A stretch of DNA of 64,000 bases, taken from Punctularia strigosozonata HHB-11173 SS5. Taxonomy: Eukaryota > Basidiomycota > Agaricomycetes > Corticiales > Punctulariaceae. The stretch lies in NCBI RefSeq assembly GCF_000264995.1, contig NW_006767438.1, positions 372,001 through 436,000 of the forward strand, given 5' to 3'. Below the pieces are notes generated by a model, which saw only the letters and a program-made list of their open reading frames with translations, had not been told where the DNA came from and ran no database searches. Shown piece by piece: positions 48,201 through 58,694 of the stretch. Each line of letters begins with the position of its first letter. The first letter of the stretch is position 1. Both the position numbers and the translations under genes were made by a program.

Positions 48201-48338
48201 CTGATGCGCACTCCGCGAGATCCGCTGCGGTGTTACGGGCGGTCCCTTCGGTTGTCGTGCGGTCTTGGTCGTTAAAGGAGAGTTGGGTGCACTCTGGGGT
48301 ATATGAAACTGGTTGGGATTGACTTGGGTGAGCGGCAT
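45209..48338 (-). CDS. RING-finger plus RRM protein, possible RNA-binding E3 ligase
   Basis: Multi-exon gene from the ATG at 48338 (MPLTQVNPNQFHIPQSAPNS) to the TAA at 45209. The order is: a long Ser/Thr/Pro-rich leader; a RING finger near 46950-47080 with ligands in CAVCGLE, DPCGHEVCSACL and MRCAVCNEAVENF; a Ser/Thr linker; and an RRM split by an intron, with RNP2-like CVVLRIDNVPW and a half containing EVERVHVLLDRKGKT and HAYVELSSEESAKAAL. A helical region follows (NEHIVAALENGLISDGELTS). The tail has repeated PER-type units (ERRYPQISPERHYVHISPER) and a last helix, MAIDQLAREYGVDSGLVQAL. RING domains recruit E2 enzymes and RRMs bind RNA, so RNA-directed ubiquitination is an inference. The RRM RNP1 aromatics look weak, resembling hnRNP H-type quasi-RRMs. 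Confidence 0.75.
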
Positions 48339-48964
48339 GGTTGGCGGGCAGCGTCTCTAGTGACCGATGGTTGTCGAAAAGCAAGAGCGCCAACCGGCGG
48401 TCGAACGCGGTTCAACACGTCCGATTGATCACGTGGTCGTATATTCCCACCGATTTCCCGCAATTCGATTTAGCATGGTGCTTGACGTTCGACTCTTGCT
48501 TTACCGTGACCATCCATTGACCACGAGACGCTACGCTTCTGTTGGATGGCTCTCATACCGCACTGAAGTGGACTCCGATCACCTTAACTGTCTGTAATCC
48601 CAGCCCAACGGATGGATGCGCCTTTGGTTTCCCATTAGGCCAAGTTGAAAGGCGCTGTTTCTTTCGAAGAACTCTTAGTCCAAACGACCTCTCTATAATT
48701 CTAGTATAGATTATCGGGTGAGTCTTGTACTCTCTGACGTTCAGCGGCGCTCCCTCTATTCCCCATCAAACCCTAACCTCGTGCTCAGGTCATATATGGC
48801 ATGATGACTTTTACGACATTCATCCTTGATTTCCCTCAGTGGGAACAATGGCCGTTCACGCGACGGAACGCGTCTTCTATCTCTGCCGTTGCTTCCCCTC
48901 ATACTGGACGGTGTGCTAGGACGAACACTCCGTACAAGCACGATAATCCCCCATCACGTAGAGC
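48339..48964. other. Divergent promoter region
   Basis: Lies between the 5' ends of the RING-RRM and CCCH genes. An AT-rich patch with TATAATTCTAGTATAG lies near 48690-48710. No coding exon is supported, though an alternative first exon of the CCCH gene could lie here. Confidence 0.4.
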
Positions 48965-50776
48965 ATGGGACACGGTGACGGGCAAACTCTCAATGGGGAC
49001 GATGAGGGTTCTCCTCCCCGTGATGCTGAGCTGCGGGTCGCGAACAAACTGTACGAAATCCATTAAACTGTTGTATAGGAGAGCCTTACCCAACAATTTA
49101 CATTGCCATCGTAGGCTCGCAGACTTGGAACGATTGAGAGGCAAGCGAAGCGATCACAACTTCTCGCTCGCGTCGCTGACATCTCGCTCAATGTTCAGGC
49201 GATGCTGCCGAGGTCAAGGAGATATTGAGCGGACAGTTGCGGAAGATCATAGAAGTAGGTTCCCTGTATACCCCTCTCCCTCTCCTCGGTCGAATCTGAA
49301 CGTCATCATTAGTTGGAGAAGGAGAACCGGCGACTCCAGGAGCGTCTCAAGATCGCGGAGAAGCCCGAGGTGCCGTGCACCTTCCCTGTTATCTTCTGTC
49401 GCCTCCTGATGAGCGGACAGTTCAACCGACCCCGAGTAGTCTGCCTCATAGATGGCGACGGCGCCATCTTCACCAGAGAAACGATACTGCAGGGACGTAA
49501 CGGCGCCTTCGGCGCCATCCAGAGCCTCCTGAATGCGATTCGTAGACGCTCGGAGGAGAAGCACCCGAACTGCGACATATGGGTACACTGCGTGATGAAT
49601 AAAAGAGGGCTTACTGGAGCGCTACAACTCACCCATGAGATCGTAGACACGTTCATCGCGGCCTGCAACCGTGCCGACCCGCGGTGTTTCATGGTCGACG
49701 TTGGCACAGGCAAGGAGGCAGCGGACCACAGAATCAAGCGTAAGTCTCTTACCTCCGAGAATACATGATCATGCCATGCTAGGCTGGACCCTCAGACCTC
49801 CTCCGTCAACATGCTTTCTCTCCTCATTGCCCTATGATCTTCTTTGGAGGTGAGCATTTGAGATCCAGCCTTATATTCGTCCGCAGCTCAGCCCGCACTT
49901 CATCTATCTAGGTTGTCACGATAACGGTTATGCACCCGACCTGCGGACCATCATCACCGCAGGTTTGCGTCACAAACTCATTATGCTTCCCGGATATTCG
50001 GACATTGCGGCAGAGATTCAAGACCTGCAATTACCAGAGGAACGGGTAGACGGTTTGTTCGAGCCGCAGAAGATCCTTTCTCCACGCTCGAGGAACCGGT
50101 TGCAATCGTTCAAGGCATCGCCACTGCCGCCCACAGCCGCATTTCGGGCGGAAGCTGGAGACGAGGACCTTGAGAGTGTCTTCTCCGATGGTTCCGAGAA
50201 CCCGCTCTCGCCGTTGCCTGACGATGGCCTGCGCCTAATGCTGGGACCGGGGGCAATACAGGAGCTAGAGAATCCTGTACCAGAATCCTCGCTGTCGCCC
50301 GTGCCGCGGGCGGATGATTATACGTTTACCAGGGGTGGGCGTATGCAGGGTACGCCGCTGAATACGTCATGGTTGGTAACTATGCTGATTGTTATTCTAG
50401 AGAAGCCTTGTGGTAAACATTATCTCCTTGGCCATTGTCCAGTCGGGAACAAATGCCAATATTACCATGACGTTGAGCTCAATGAGAGGCAAATAGAGCT
50501 CCTGCGCAGTGACATGAAGAGACGTCCATGCAGGTTTTTCTCGAAGAGTGCGCGTGACCCCATGAGCTCATCGTCGTACAGTGACTGACGAAAGACAAAT
50601 GCAGATGGAACCTGTAAAGCTGGAGAGAAATGCATCTTCGGTCACCAATGCCCTGAGGGTGCTCGATGCAGTAAAGGTGGGGATTCCAGCATATTCTGCG
50701 TGTCCGCCATTGATATCCATACGCAACATTCTTTCTAGATAATTGTCCCTTCGGGCGGGACGCTCACCCGGCTTAA
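48965..50776 (+). CDS. Tandem CCCH zinc-finger protein with an N-terminal nuclease-like fold domain
   Basis: The chosen start, ATG 48965 (MGHGDGQTLNGDDEGSPPRD), has an in-frame stop just before it. A coiled coil follows (ERQAKRSQLLARVADISLNV, then KIIELEKENRRLQERL). The core domain begins RPRVVCLIDGDGAIFTRE and continues IWVHCVMNKRGLTGAL and FMVDVGTGKEAADHRI, with YLGCHDNGY. This is the family of fungal CCCH proteins whose core resembles NYN/PIN-like folds. Two perfect C-x8-C-x5-C-x3-H fingers end the protein: CGKHYLLGHCPVGNKCQYYH and CRFFSKNGTCKAGEKCIFGH. The second is restored by an intron of 57 bases near 50550. A final intron would end the protein at 50776; without it the stop lies near 50740. 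The frame changes inside the coiled-coil exon (about 49170-49215) without an obvious intron. Confidence 0.72.
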
Positions 50777-52289
50777 GGTTTCATGGAATGCATGCACTCA
50801 GGCAGTCTGTTTTGACGTTCTGAACTGACAATGCCGTTATAAATCTACTGGATCAAGTATACCCATCGGATCAGTCGTAGGAGGACCGTGGACATTTTAC
50901 CAACACATCTTATAGTCAGTGCACGCCTCATGTATCATGTTATTGGTTAAGTCCGCCCATGAAATTCAGGAGATGAAGTACCAGCCAAGCTCGATCATCA
51001 ACGTCTTCTTCTGGTCAGCGTTAGGGTGTTTGCTGATATGCATATAATGACCTTCCAGCTTCTCAAAGTTCTCGGCACATGCACGATGGCCTTTCAACGA
51101 GTCGCGGGGTTGACCTTCAATTGCCGTCTTATCCGTGCGGGGCCTGTGGACATGCACCGCTTTTTTCACAGCGGTGTGGCAGTTCACGCTCGCGATTTGT
51201 GCCTTCGGCATGGCTAGTGGAGAGACGCGGAATCAGTTCTATTGCGTTTCTCGTTTATTTCCAGCATCTGGCTTGCTGGGACGGTCTCGCTCTGCTACTG
51301 GAACAAATGGAACTCCGCGAACTGGGTCACCAATTAAAGCTCCAATCTTCGACTGGTTCAGTTCTTGTCGCTGATGCTGTTAGCATCGCGGCAGCGTTAG
51401 CGTTAGCATTGTATGATAGACGAGTCGCGGTCACGAGACTGCATCCTAGCTTTGCTTCAACCTTCTCAGCCAGCCAGCTTGCGAGCTATTCAGCTCTAAC
51501 TTATAACCAAACCGCCGGGTACTATCACTATCAGGTGGTGACGAGAGTGGGATTCGAACTGTTCCATGAATCTACCTACCCGCCAGGCTAACTTATCTCT
51601 ACCTTGAACATCGTCAGGATGAATATATGGTCCCGCAAAGGGGCCATAGGCGTGGAGTGCGAGTCGGTGAACCGTTGCCACTCGGCTCGCCTCTTGCGAC
51701 TGTAGCTACATACTTCCTCACGACATCAATGTTCACCGTGACGATGTCGGTTGACGTTCACTCCTGAAGGAGCTAGGGGTATGAAATAATCCTGACGTAC
51801 GTGGCATATCAGACATACACGTTTGTTGGGTGTCTCAATAGCCCTTCCCGTAAGTAGAGTAGCAGCCACGCACGTGCGGCTTCCGGACCGAATCTATCTT
51901 GGCTAGACCATATCTTCCACGACATGAAGGAACACCACCCTAGGCCGCGCCCAGCACGTTGTGGACTTGAACTACGATTCCTCCGCGGCTTTTGAGTTAG
52001 ACGCCGGAGGTCTCTGTCGCCCTGCTATGTATACTCATTGGTTGGCCGAATTACGTGCATCTCCCGGAAGATCGGTGGTACGTTTTCCGCGAACGTGCGC
52101 TAAACCAGCGATAAGGCGCTATGATCCACAAACCACCGCTCTTTCTATTCTCGGCTCGCTGTCGTAGCAAGGCCGAGCAAACCGGTAGAGTGCAGTTAGC
52201 CTGTACACGGGAAACGTGTATAACATCGCGTCGGGCTCGGAGATGAAGGACTGGAACCCCCATACTTGCTGACACGCCCATTCTGCGAG
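50777..52289. other. Stretch holding only the homeodomain relic
   Basis: Apart from the truncated homeodomain copy at 50966-51211 no gene is supported. Around 51541-51700 the minus strand has a piece resembling the 3' part of a tRNA (GTTCGAATCCCACTCTCGTC), but it cannot be folded into a whole tRNA. Confidence 0.35.
50966..51211 (-). pseudogene. Truncated homeodomain gene copy
   Basis: The ATG at 51211 opens MPKAQIASVNCHTAVKKAV, colinear with the intact homeodomain gene at 22716 (MPKVQAPRANRRPAAK). The block EGQPRDSLKGHRA matches EGQSRDSLKGHRA with one change, and the copy runs on through EKLEGHYMHISK to ELGWYFIS, where the intact gene has EIGWYF. In the intact gene GGCTG|GTACTT is the donor of its intron, and the copy keeps the same GGCTGGTACTT. 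No second exon coding the WFQNRR helix was found in the next 200 bases on this strand. Without it the product lacks the recognition helix and would not bind DNA as a homeodomain. It may be a dead duplicate, or a gene whose second exon has moved or is unrecognisable. Confidence 0.65.
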
Positions 52290-54334
52290 ATGGGCGCTCC
52301 TTCTCCAGCGCAGCATCAGGAGCAGGTCGTTCCGGTGTCTCCTCTCATACAGCGGTGCGAGAAGAGCAACAAGCTCCGCATTGCCATCGTCGCCGGTGTG
52401 TACTCCCGACTGCACTGTACAATATCATTTATGGCTAAACATTTGGTCAGAGAACTTTCTACCGAAGGTCGACGGCGTGACGCGGACCATCGCCCGCCTA
52501 CTGGAGTACATCCAGCGGGAAGGGCATGAAGCGATCTTATTCGTACCGAAGACCCAGATGGTATCATCCTTCGCTTCAATACGCGGAAGTGAAAGGTTAA
52601 CACGCACGTCAATCTCCAGCCCGCTTATGCGGGTCAGCCCATAGCTGATACCTTCGGCGTCCCCCTGCTCTTCTACCCCGAGCTCCAGCTAGGCTTCGTC
52701 AGACCATACTTTTTCTCTCGACTGAAGGAATTTGTGAGTTTGCGCATTTTTCTGTCTTTCTGTCTTAACGAAGCTAGAGCCTGAATAATGAATTCGCTAC
52801 CAGAGACCGGACGTGATTCACTTTGTGGACCCGAACTTCCTCGGGGCGCAGTTTCTCCTGGCCGCTGAACTGGGCTTCGGCGGCGTTGGCCCTTGGACTG
52901 AGTCCGGGGTTGGATTCGTCACAAGCTGTGCGTTCGGAAGTCTCCCCGCACTGCCTTCACCGATGACTTCGTACTAGATCATACCAACATGGCCTTGTGA
53001 GCCCTCACAACCAGCCCGCGAGTTCATAACATTGACTTGTCCCAGATATACCCGCATGTTTGCACTATCATGCTCCGAATACTTCACTTGGCTATGGCTG
53101 CGCTGGCTTCACAATAAGTGCCAAGCAGTATACGCACCGTCACCCTCGATGGCCTCCGCGCTCGTTGGAAGAAAGTTCACCAACGTTGAAGTTTGGTCGC
53201 GCGGAACGGACTGCCGTGCGTTCGGGGCGAGGCACCGGTCGATGAAGTTGAGAGAGCGATGGGCGCGGGAGCGAAGAATCCATGGCTCGATGGAGGACAT
53301 AGCTCAGGACGGCGCGAGTATCTCCAACGAACAAGTGGTACTGATGTATGCTGGAAGGCTGTGAGTTGATTTATTGATGTGAAAGAATGCTCCGCTTACC
53401 GGTGGATGTCATGATAGATCTCGAGAAAAGAACTTGCTCTTCCTCCTCACAGCTGTCTCGCTTCTGCCGAGATCGCTCAATTACAAGCTCGTTCTCGTCG
53501 GACACGGGCCTTATCGTACCTTCCTCGAAGAATTCTGTGCTGAGAGACGTATAGACGCGCATTTTGCAGGTATGCGTGGCTGTCACCATGGTTTACCGTT
53601 CGCAATCTTGGATCTGCCCGCCTGTAATCTCCGCATGAGGTTAATACAGCTTGTATGTTGCTTTACAGGTCATCAAAGCGGAGAAGACCTAGCACGTCAT
53701 TACGCGTCTGCAGACGTCTTCTGCTTCCCCTCCTTCACCGAGACCTTCGGTCAAGTCGTCTCAGAAGCCCTGACATCCGGCCTACCCGTTGTCGGCCTAG
53801 AGGTTGAAGGCACCCGCGACCTCGTCACGCACGGCGTTACCGGCCTCCTCCTCCCGCAATCCTCCGCTTCTTGGGGCCCGCTGTTCGCTCACCCGTGGTC
53901 GCCTCAGTTCGCGGACGCGGCAAGGCGGTACGCCGAGCTGCTCATGCTTCTGATCTGCGACCCGCAGTGGAGACGGACCATGGGCGCAAATGCGGCGCGA
54001 GAGGCGGCGGGGAGGGGGACGTGGGGGGACGCGATGGAGCAGCTGTTTTTAGGATATCGGCGCGCGATAGAGGAGGCAAAGTCTAGGAAGGGAGCGGAGC
54101 CGGCGTGTGGGCACTGGATGAATAGCACGAGGCGGGTCTGTGGTATGTTCTCTGAATACATCTTGAGGACGGTTTGTTATTTACAAATGGGGCGTGGATG
54201 CAGTGCGCAGCGTGTCGACGACACTCATATTCCTGCTCACTGCTGTGGCCATTGCGCTGTGTTGGATGCGCAATCTGGCTTGGATTGTCATACTCGACGC
54301 TATAGCACGGTGTAGACCAGGGAACAGACAGTGA
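52290..54334 (+). CDS. Family 4 glycosyltransferase with C-terminal membrane segment
   Basis: GT-B fold enzyme using a nucleotide sugar. The ATG at 52290 gives MGAPSPAQHQEQVVPV, then RIAIVAENFLPKVDGVTRTI across an intron, the usual N-terminal acceptor-side motif. RPDVIHFVDPNFLGAQFLL, VTSYHTNMALYTRMF and VYAPSPSMASALVGRKF follow. The intron with donor GTGCGT near 52930 removes an apparent stop and restores VTSYHTNMAL, so the gene looks whole. The donor-binding domain has LMYAGRLSREKNLLFLL, YKLVLVGHGPYRTFLEEF and the E-x7-E region CFPSFTETFGQVVSEALTSG. The last exon adds a hydrophobic helix, TLIFLLTAVAIALCWM, as a tail anchor. The sequence resembles plant/bacterial SQD2/DGD-type and mannosyl GT4 enzymes. 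Acceptor unknown, though a membrane lipid is plausible. Confidence 0.8.
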
Positions 54335-54410
54335 GTGTAGAGACAGCTAGTTCGGGCTCGCTTCTTTCTTGTGAGTAGATGATATATGCAAGAAGGCACC
54401 CCATCCCAAC

Positions 54411-54501
54411 TCTCTGGTAGTATATCGGATAGTACACCCGCCTGTCATTCATTCCGAATCACGGGCCGCGGGAGAGCGGGGTTCGACTCCCCGCCAGAGA
54501 G
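54411..54501 (+). tRNA. tRNA-Asp (GUC) with a 19-base intron
   Basis: The acceptor stem TCTCTGG (54411-54417) pairs with CCAGAGA (54494-54500), with G as discriminator. The D arm contains GTAGTATATCGGATAGTAC, matching fungal tRNA-Asp. The anticodon stem CCCGC, loop CTGTCA.C and GCGGG give anticodon GTC. A 19-base insert (TTCATTCCGAATCACGGGC) sits one base 3' of the anticodon, the canonical nuclear tRNA intron position. The T arm is GCGGGGTTCGACTCCCCGC. The mature length is 72 bases before CCA addition. The gene lies 77 bases after the glycosyltransferase stop. Confidence 0.9.
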
Positions 54502-54807
54502 AACGTTTTGCGTTTTTCTTTCACGAAGACGGAATACGTGGCACCGAATACGGAGATCCACCCAGGGTTGTTGTATTTTAGCCCAACGATGGCGCAGACT
54601 GCAAGTACCGATCACCCAAATTATTGATAATTACAACATGCATAACGTAGGCGACAAATCCTGCAAGAGAATGAACATGCGTCCAATGTGCCACCATGCG
54701 AACTACGATCCCGATGTATCTAAACGGGTAGAACAGTGTTAAACACGACATCCCAGATTTTGCCTATAATATAATCAGCCATGAGGCCCATGGACACGAG
54801 GACAAGT

Positions 54808-56093
54808 TCACTGACTGGTGACGCCGAATCCAAGCTCGAAGTTCTTGTAGTGGTGCGCAAGGTGGTACTTCTTCATCTCCCGCATGTATTGCGGTAGTTG
54901 GGTGTGATGAAGCGCATAGTGCATGCAGTCGTACAGGACGTCTGGGGAAATTCCGATGTCAGCACAGTGTCATTAATGCGTGGATGGTGACGAGGCTTAC
55001 AGAACGTGAATGATCCGGCGATGATACCGTTGGCCATGGCCGGAGGGAACAGGATATGCGCCAAGCGGGTGAAGGGCGCCTGCAGGATGGCAAATAGCGT
55101 CGGGGGCATCACGAGCCGCAAGCGGTCCATGGGCAGGTAGTGATGGATACCGTGCAGCAAGAAGTGCAGGGTGAGGAACGCTGGCGTGTCGGGTAAGAGC
55201 TCGTCGATGTGGAACAGGAACCGGTGGAGCGTGTACTCCAGGAGCGTCCAGATGATGTTGCCGGCGAAGAAGCATAGCGTCGTCTTGGCGATCGAGTCCG
55301 TGCCAATCGAGGAGAGAAGGTGAACGGGCAGCCAGGGGTTGGTGCTGAAAAGAGGGAGAGGAGTTGTCCACTGAAGCAGAGATCGAACGAAGAGGTATCC
55401 CGCTATCGGCCCCCAGAACAGCGGGACAACGAACCACTTCGTTCGTGTGAAGACCTATCAATGGTGATCAGCTGCTGTTCAAGTTCGGTCTGGGAGAGGA
55501 ACGGACCTCAAGGTAGCCTGGTCCGAATAACCGAGCAGGCTCTGAAAGATGTCTGGGCTGGTGAACCTGCTGAAGGTAATAATGTTTGCTAGAATGACGT
55601 AAGCTACATGCAGCTGCATCCAGGGTCAGGGATAAGTTAGCATACCTCCAGTTCGCGTACCAAACTTGCTTGAGTAGGGGTTTCCGTAGGTCGAGGAATT
55701 GACTCCTCTCATAGTCCGCAGTGGTATCCGTTTCCTCAGGATGGAAATTCTCGTCCGCGACCCAGTCTGCTGCCTCGTGAGTCCGCGAAATGCAGCGCGT
55801 ATAAAAGCAAGCTTACCGTCACTGACGGTTGCCTCCCCGGACCCTATCCTGCCAATGAAGTACTCGCCCAGCATGTCGAACGCCGATTCCGAGTGCTCAT
55901 GCTCGGACGCGTCACGCATCACCTCGTCCACGTCCTTGCCGCCGTACTTGAGGATCAAGTCGTCTCCGCCAGGATGATCCGGCAAGAACTCGGTCACATC
56001 GTACACCTTGCCATGACGGGTGACCCAGCAGCTCGCGCGATCCTTGTGCAATTCGACGTCCTCGACAGCAAAGATGCGAACTCTCTTGGACAT
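54808..56093 (-). CDS. SCS7: Fatty acid 2-hydroxylase (sphingolipid alpha-hydroxylase)
   Basis: Endoplasmic reticulum di-iron enzyme that hydroxylates C2 of the very-long-chain fatty acid in ceramide. The ATG at 56093 gives MSKRVRIFAVEDVELHKDRA. The N-terminal cytochrome b5 has the haem loop VTEFLPDHPGGDDLILKYGG and a second ligand region, DASEHEHSESAF. After introns come DERSQFLDLRKPLLK-type linker sequence and the hydroxylase domain. Its histidine motifs are YTLHRFLFHIDE, FLTLHFLLHGIHHYLPMD, CMHYALHHTQ and MKKYHLAHHYKNFELGFGV, with the end VTSQ. Hydrophobic segments between them (SLLQWTTPLPLF, AFLTLHFLL) fit the four-helix membrane fold. About 370 residues over five or six exons, normal for the family. 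All expected histidines appear present. It shares the b5-plus-di-iron plan with OLE1 in this window but is a separate family. Confidence 0.92.
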
Positions 56094-56424
56094 GGCCACG
56101 CAAACAAGTGGATGGTGTAAACGGGCGGGGAGTTCGGTAGAGGGGAAGGAGAGGATGGTCGAGGAGAGGGAGCGCAGTTCGGCTCGCGGTTGCGCTCCAT
56201 GAAATGTTTCGTGCCGACGCGCAGTTTCTCACGATTAGTCTCGCCACCGTTTTCGCTGACCGAGTGCGAGCTGGATCAGGCCGGAGCTCGACTCCGGAAC
56301 GCTCGCGATGGTCGTGATCGTGGAATAACGGGGACGTGGTATACTATGCAATCTATTGTACTGGTGCCGCAATGTATCGCATCTAGAACTAACCCATGCA
56401 AGCACCCTCGACATACTTAGAACC
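56094..56424. other. Intergenic stretch between SCS7 and the phosphatase gene
   Basis: Holds the SCS7 5' region (minus strand) and the phosphatase 3' end. No further gene seen. Confidence 0.4.
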
Positions 56425-58694
56425 TCACGCACTGTGGGTGCTAGCCGCGCACTCCATATCCCAGTCCTTCGGAGTCAGTTCTTTGACACGGGCCCGGAAT
56501 GCTTCGAAGGTGCAGAGTTCGGGAGAACCGGGAAGATGTTTGCCTTCGTCTGCGCAGGTAGGAAGAATCATGTTCTTGTTCTGATACCGCATGCGAACAT
56601 CTATGATCTCAGGGTTAGCACGACGCAGAATGACGGTATCGTGACAACCTACAGTAATCGAATGACTTCTCGGGACGTTTCCACGAGAGACCGCCCAAGA
56701 ACGCCTGTAGGTAGGATTGACCATTCGGCGACTCCCGTCTCCGGAATAGCTCAAAGGTGATCCCAGCGGTAAAAGCCGGCCATCTGTAGAGCGTGCTCAA
56801 TATACCTTGCATGCGCCTAGCGATGCTCGGTCACCACTCACTTCTCGTCGTAAACGTCCAGGGTAGTGCATAACCCTGCCAGCGCCGTGTCATGTGTGCT
56901 GTGTATGAGAATCTTGGGCGTTTCCTCCTCTGGCCTGTCTACTTTATGTTGCATCTTCGTTGACAAGTCGGATAGTAGACGGCCCATGCCAAGACGTTGG
57001 ACCTCCTCCGTCTTATCTAGACAGTCCAAGTATCAGCAACAAGGGCAACGATAGCTCGTTATAATTTCTCACATCCTGCGAACCATTCAGTCACGACGGC
57101 CTTTTCCTAGTATAGAGGTGAGCAGCCGTTCACGTTCAATATCGGATAGCATGCACACACCAGGATGTCGATAACAGACTTCTCTTCAAATTCAGGAGGT
57201 ATCTTGAAGCCGTTGGCAGCCGCGGCGCGAACCTAGCATATCCGCGTTCAGACGCATGCCCCCGCCCGTTTGATGGCCATTCGTACCGTATCCAGTACGC
57301 CGCTCGCTCTTGGCTTTCCATCTATCCGGAATGGATGGCCGTCAATGTATTTTGACAGCTTTTCGTCCAAACGTTGCAGAGCAGGATTGAACGCGGTCGC
57401 CGCGGCTACAGGGCCGTTATGTCAGAACATATGTTTGTCAAGCAGCACGCGGTTGTCACCCACCATGAGCAAAGCTGGCGAGTAACACCTCTAAGCGCTT
57501 GCACGCGTACGTGTTACCAATGAGGTTCTCGTCCTTGCCGTTCCTGAGGGTGCATCAGAGGTGGCGAATAGAGCCGTGCAAACATATTTAATGGACGACC
57601 GGATCGGTGGACAGGCAGGTGAACACAGCGATATCAAGGACTAAAGGCGGAGACGAGCAACGGACCGAATCAGCACCTTCGCAGTGACGTCTTCGTCGCG
57701 TTTGTGTAAAGGGTATAATCCATGAATGATCTGCTGGAGGGATTCTATTGTTCGTGGCATGTTCGTCGACCTGAGTACGGCTTTAGACACCTTGTGTCAA
57801 GAACGTTGAGGTAGACGCACCGGAAGTAGGTCTCCGATTCGCTCTTCAAGACGTCAGGCAGGAAGGCAAGCCTTGAGCGGAGATTAGCCCGGTAAGCGTG
57901 AATGTATTCTTCGCCTCACTTCTCTACGTATAGCTTCCGAAGCGCGGAACCATAGTTATACGTCGTCTAGCAAGAGAAGGTTAGAATACAATTCACCTTC
58001 AAGAGAATGACAAGCACGTACTTGACGTCCGATATCCGTCAACTCTCCCAACAAGCTGAACCAACACCCATATCAGCCCAACATACACTTATCCCCAAAC
58101 ATGCGTCTCATCCACTCACCACTCCCCCTCCGCACTCGTCCCGTCGGCCCTCTCCACCACCTTCTTCATGCTCAAAAACGCGTCCTCCTCCCTCTCCCTC
58201 CCCCCACCCTTATTACTCGCCACCTCCGCATCTTCACTCGGCGCCCACCCCGCAACCGCCGCCCTAAACCTCCTCGCGTTCTTACACATCATCCAATGCT
58301 CCGGTATCGACGCCGGCGGTCCCGCCATCCGGACGCCGACGGGCGTGCGCTCGCCGTGACGGACGAACACGTGGACCTGCTTCAGCTCGAGCTCGGCCGG
58401 CGCGACGGGGTAGTTCTCCACATCCAGCGGCACCTGCACATATCCAGAAGAGTCGAACATTAGTTCAAGGTTCACATGTGCATGAATGTATGCGCCCTGG
58501 AGACGCAAAACAGAATGTCGGAAATCTTAAGCATCACGTACAGCTGCTCCCTGTCCGCCTGCCATCAAAATGCTCGCGACGGCGGCTTGCGGGTCGATGT
58601 CCAGATGATACTCCGACCCTTGGGCGTAAATTGTGACGAGGCTCGAGCCAGAGAGGAGCCAAAAGTTGAGGAACAACGCTCTCGGCAAGTGCAT
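56425..58694 (-). CDS. Histidine acid phosphatase, secretory
   Basis: Two-step phosphomonoesterase of the histidine phosphatase superfamily (acid phosphatase branch). The ATG at 58694 gives MHLPRALFLNFWLLSGSSLV, a hydrophobic leader acting as signal peptide or anchor. Two short introns join MAGGQGAA to GAYIHAH and then VPLDVENYPV. The catalytic motif is VFVRHGERTPVGVRM, followed by PASIPEHWMMCKNARRF. The later proton-donor motif is ILIHSTHDTALAGLC. The end carries VRMRYQNKNMILPTCADEGK and PGSPELCTFEAFRARV, typical of the ACP2/ACPP-like fungal group. At least nine introns divide the gene. The middle part (57100-57900) was only partly traced: exons with KYIDGHPFRIDGKPRASGV and DIYFRSTNMPRTIESLQQI are clear. 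Substrate unknown; lysophosphatidic or sugar phosphates are both possible. Confidence 0.82.

Noticed and set aside
22716-51211. Homeodomain genes as a mating-type (HD) locus
   Set aside because: Only one intact homeodomain and one fragment are present, 28 kb apart. There is no HD1/HD2 divergent pair and no mitochondrial intermediate peptidase gene, the usual neighbour.
51541-51700. tRNA-like sequence on the minus strand
   Set aside because: It has a T-loop-like GTTCGAATC and a plausible 3' acceptor strand, but the T stem does not pair (AACAG against CCCAC) and no matching 5' acceptor and D arm are found at the right distance. At best a relic.
52930-52980. Stop codon in the glycosyltransferase suggesting a broken gene
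   Set aside because: A GT..AG intron with donor GTGCGT and acceptor TACTAG removes it and restores the family motif SYHTNMAL.
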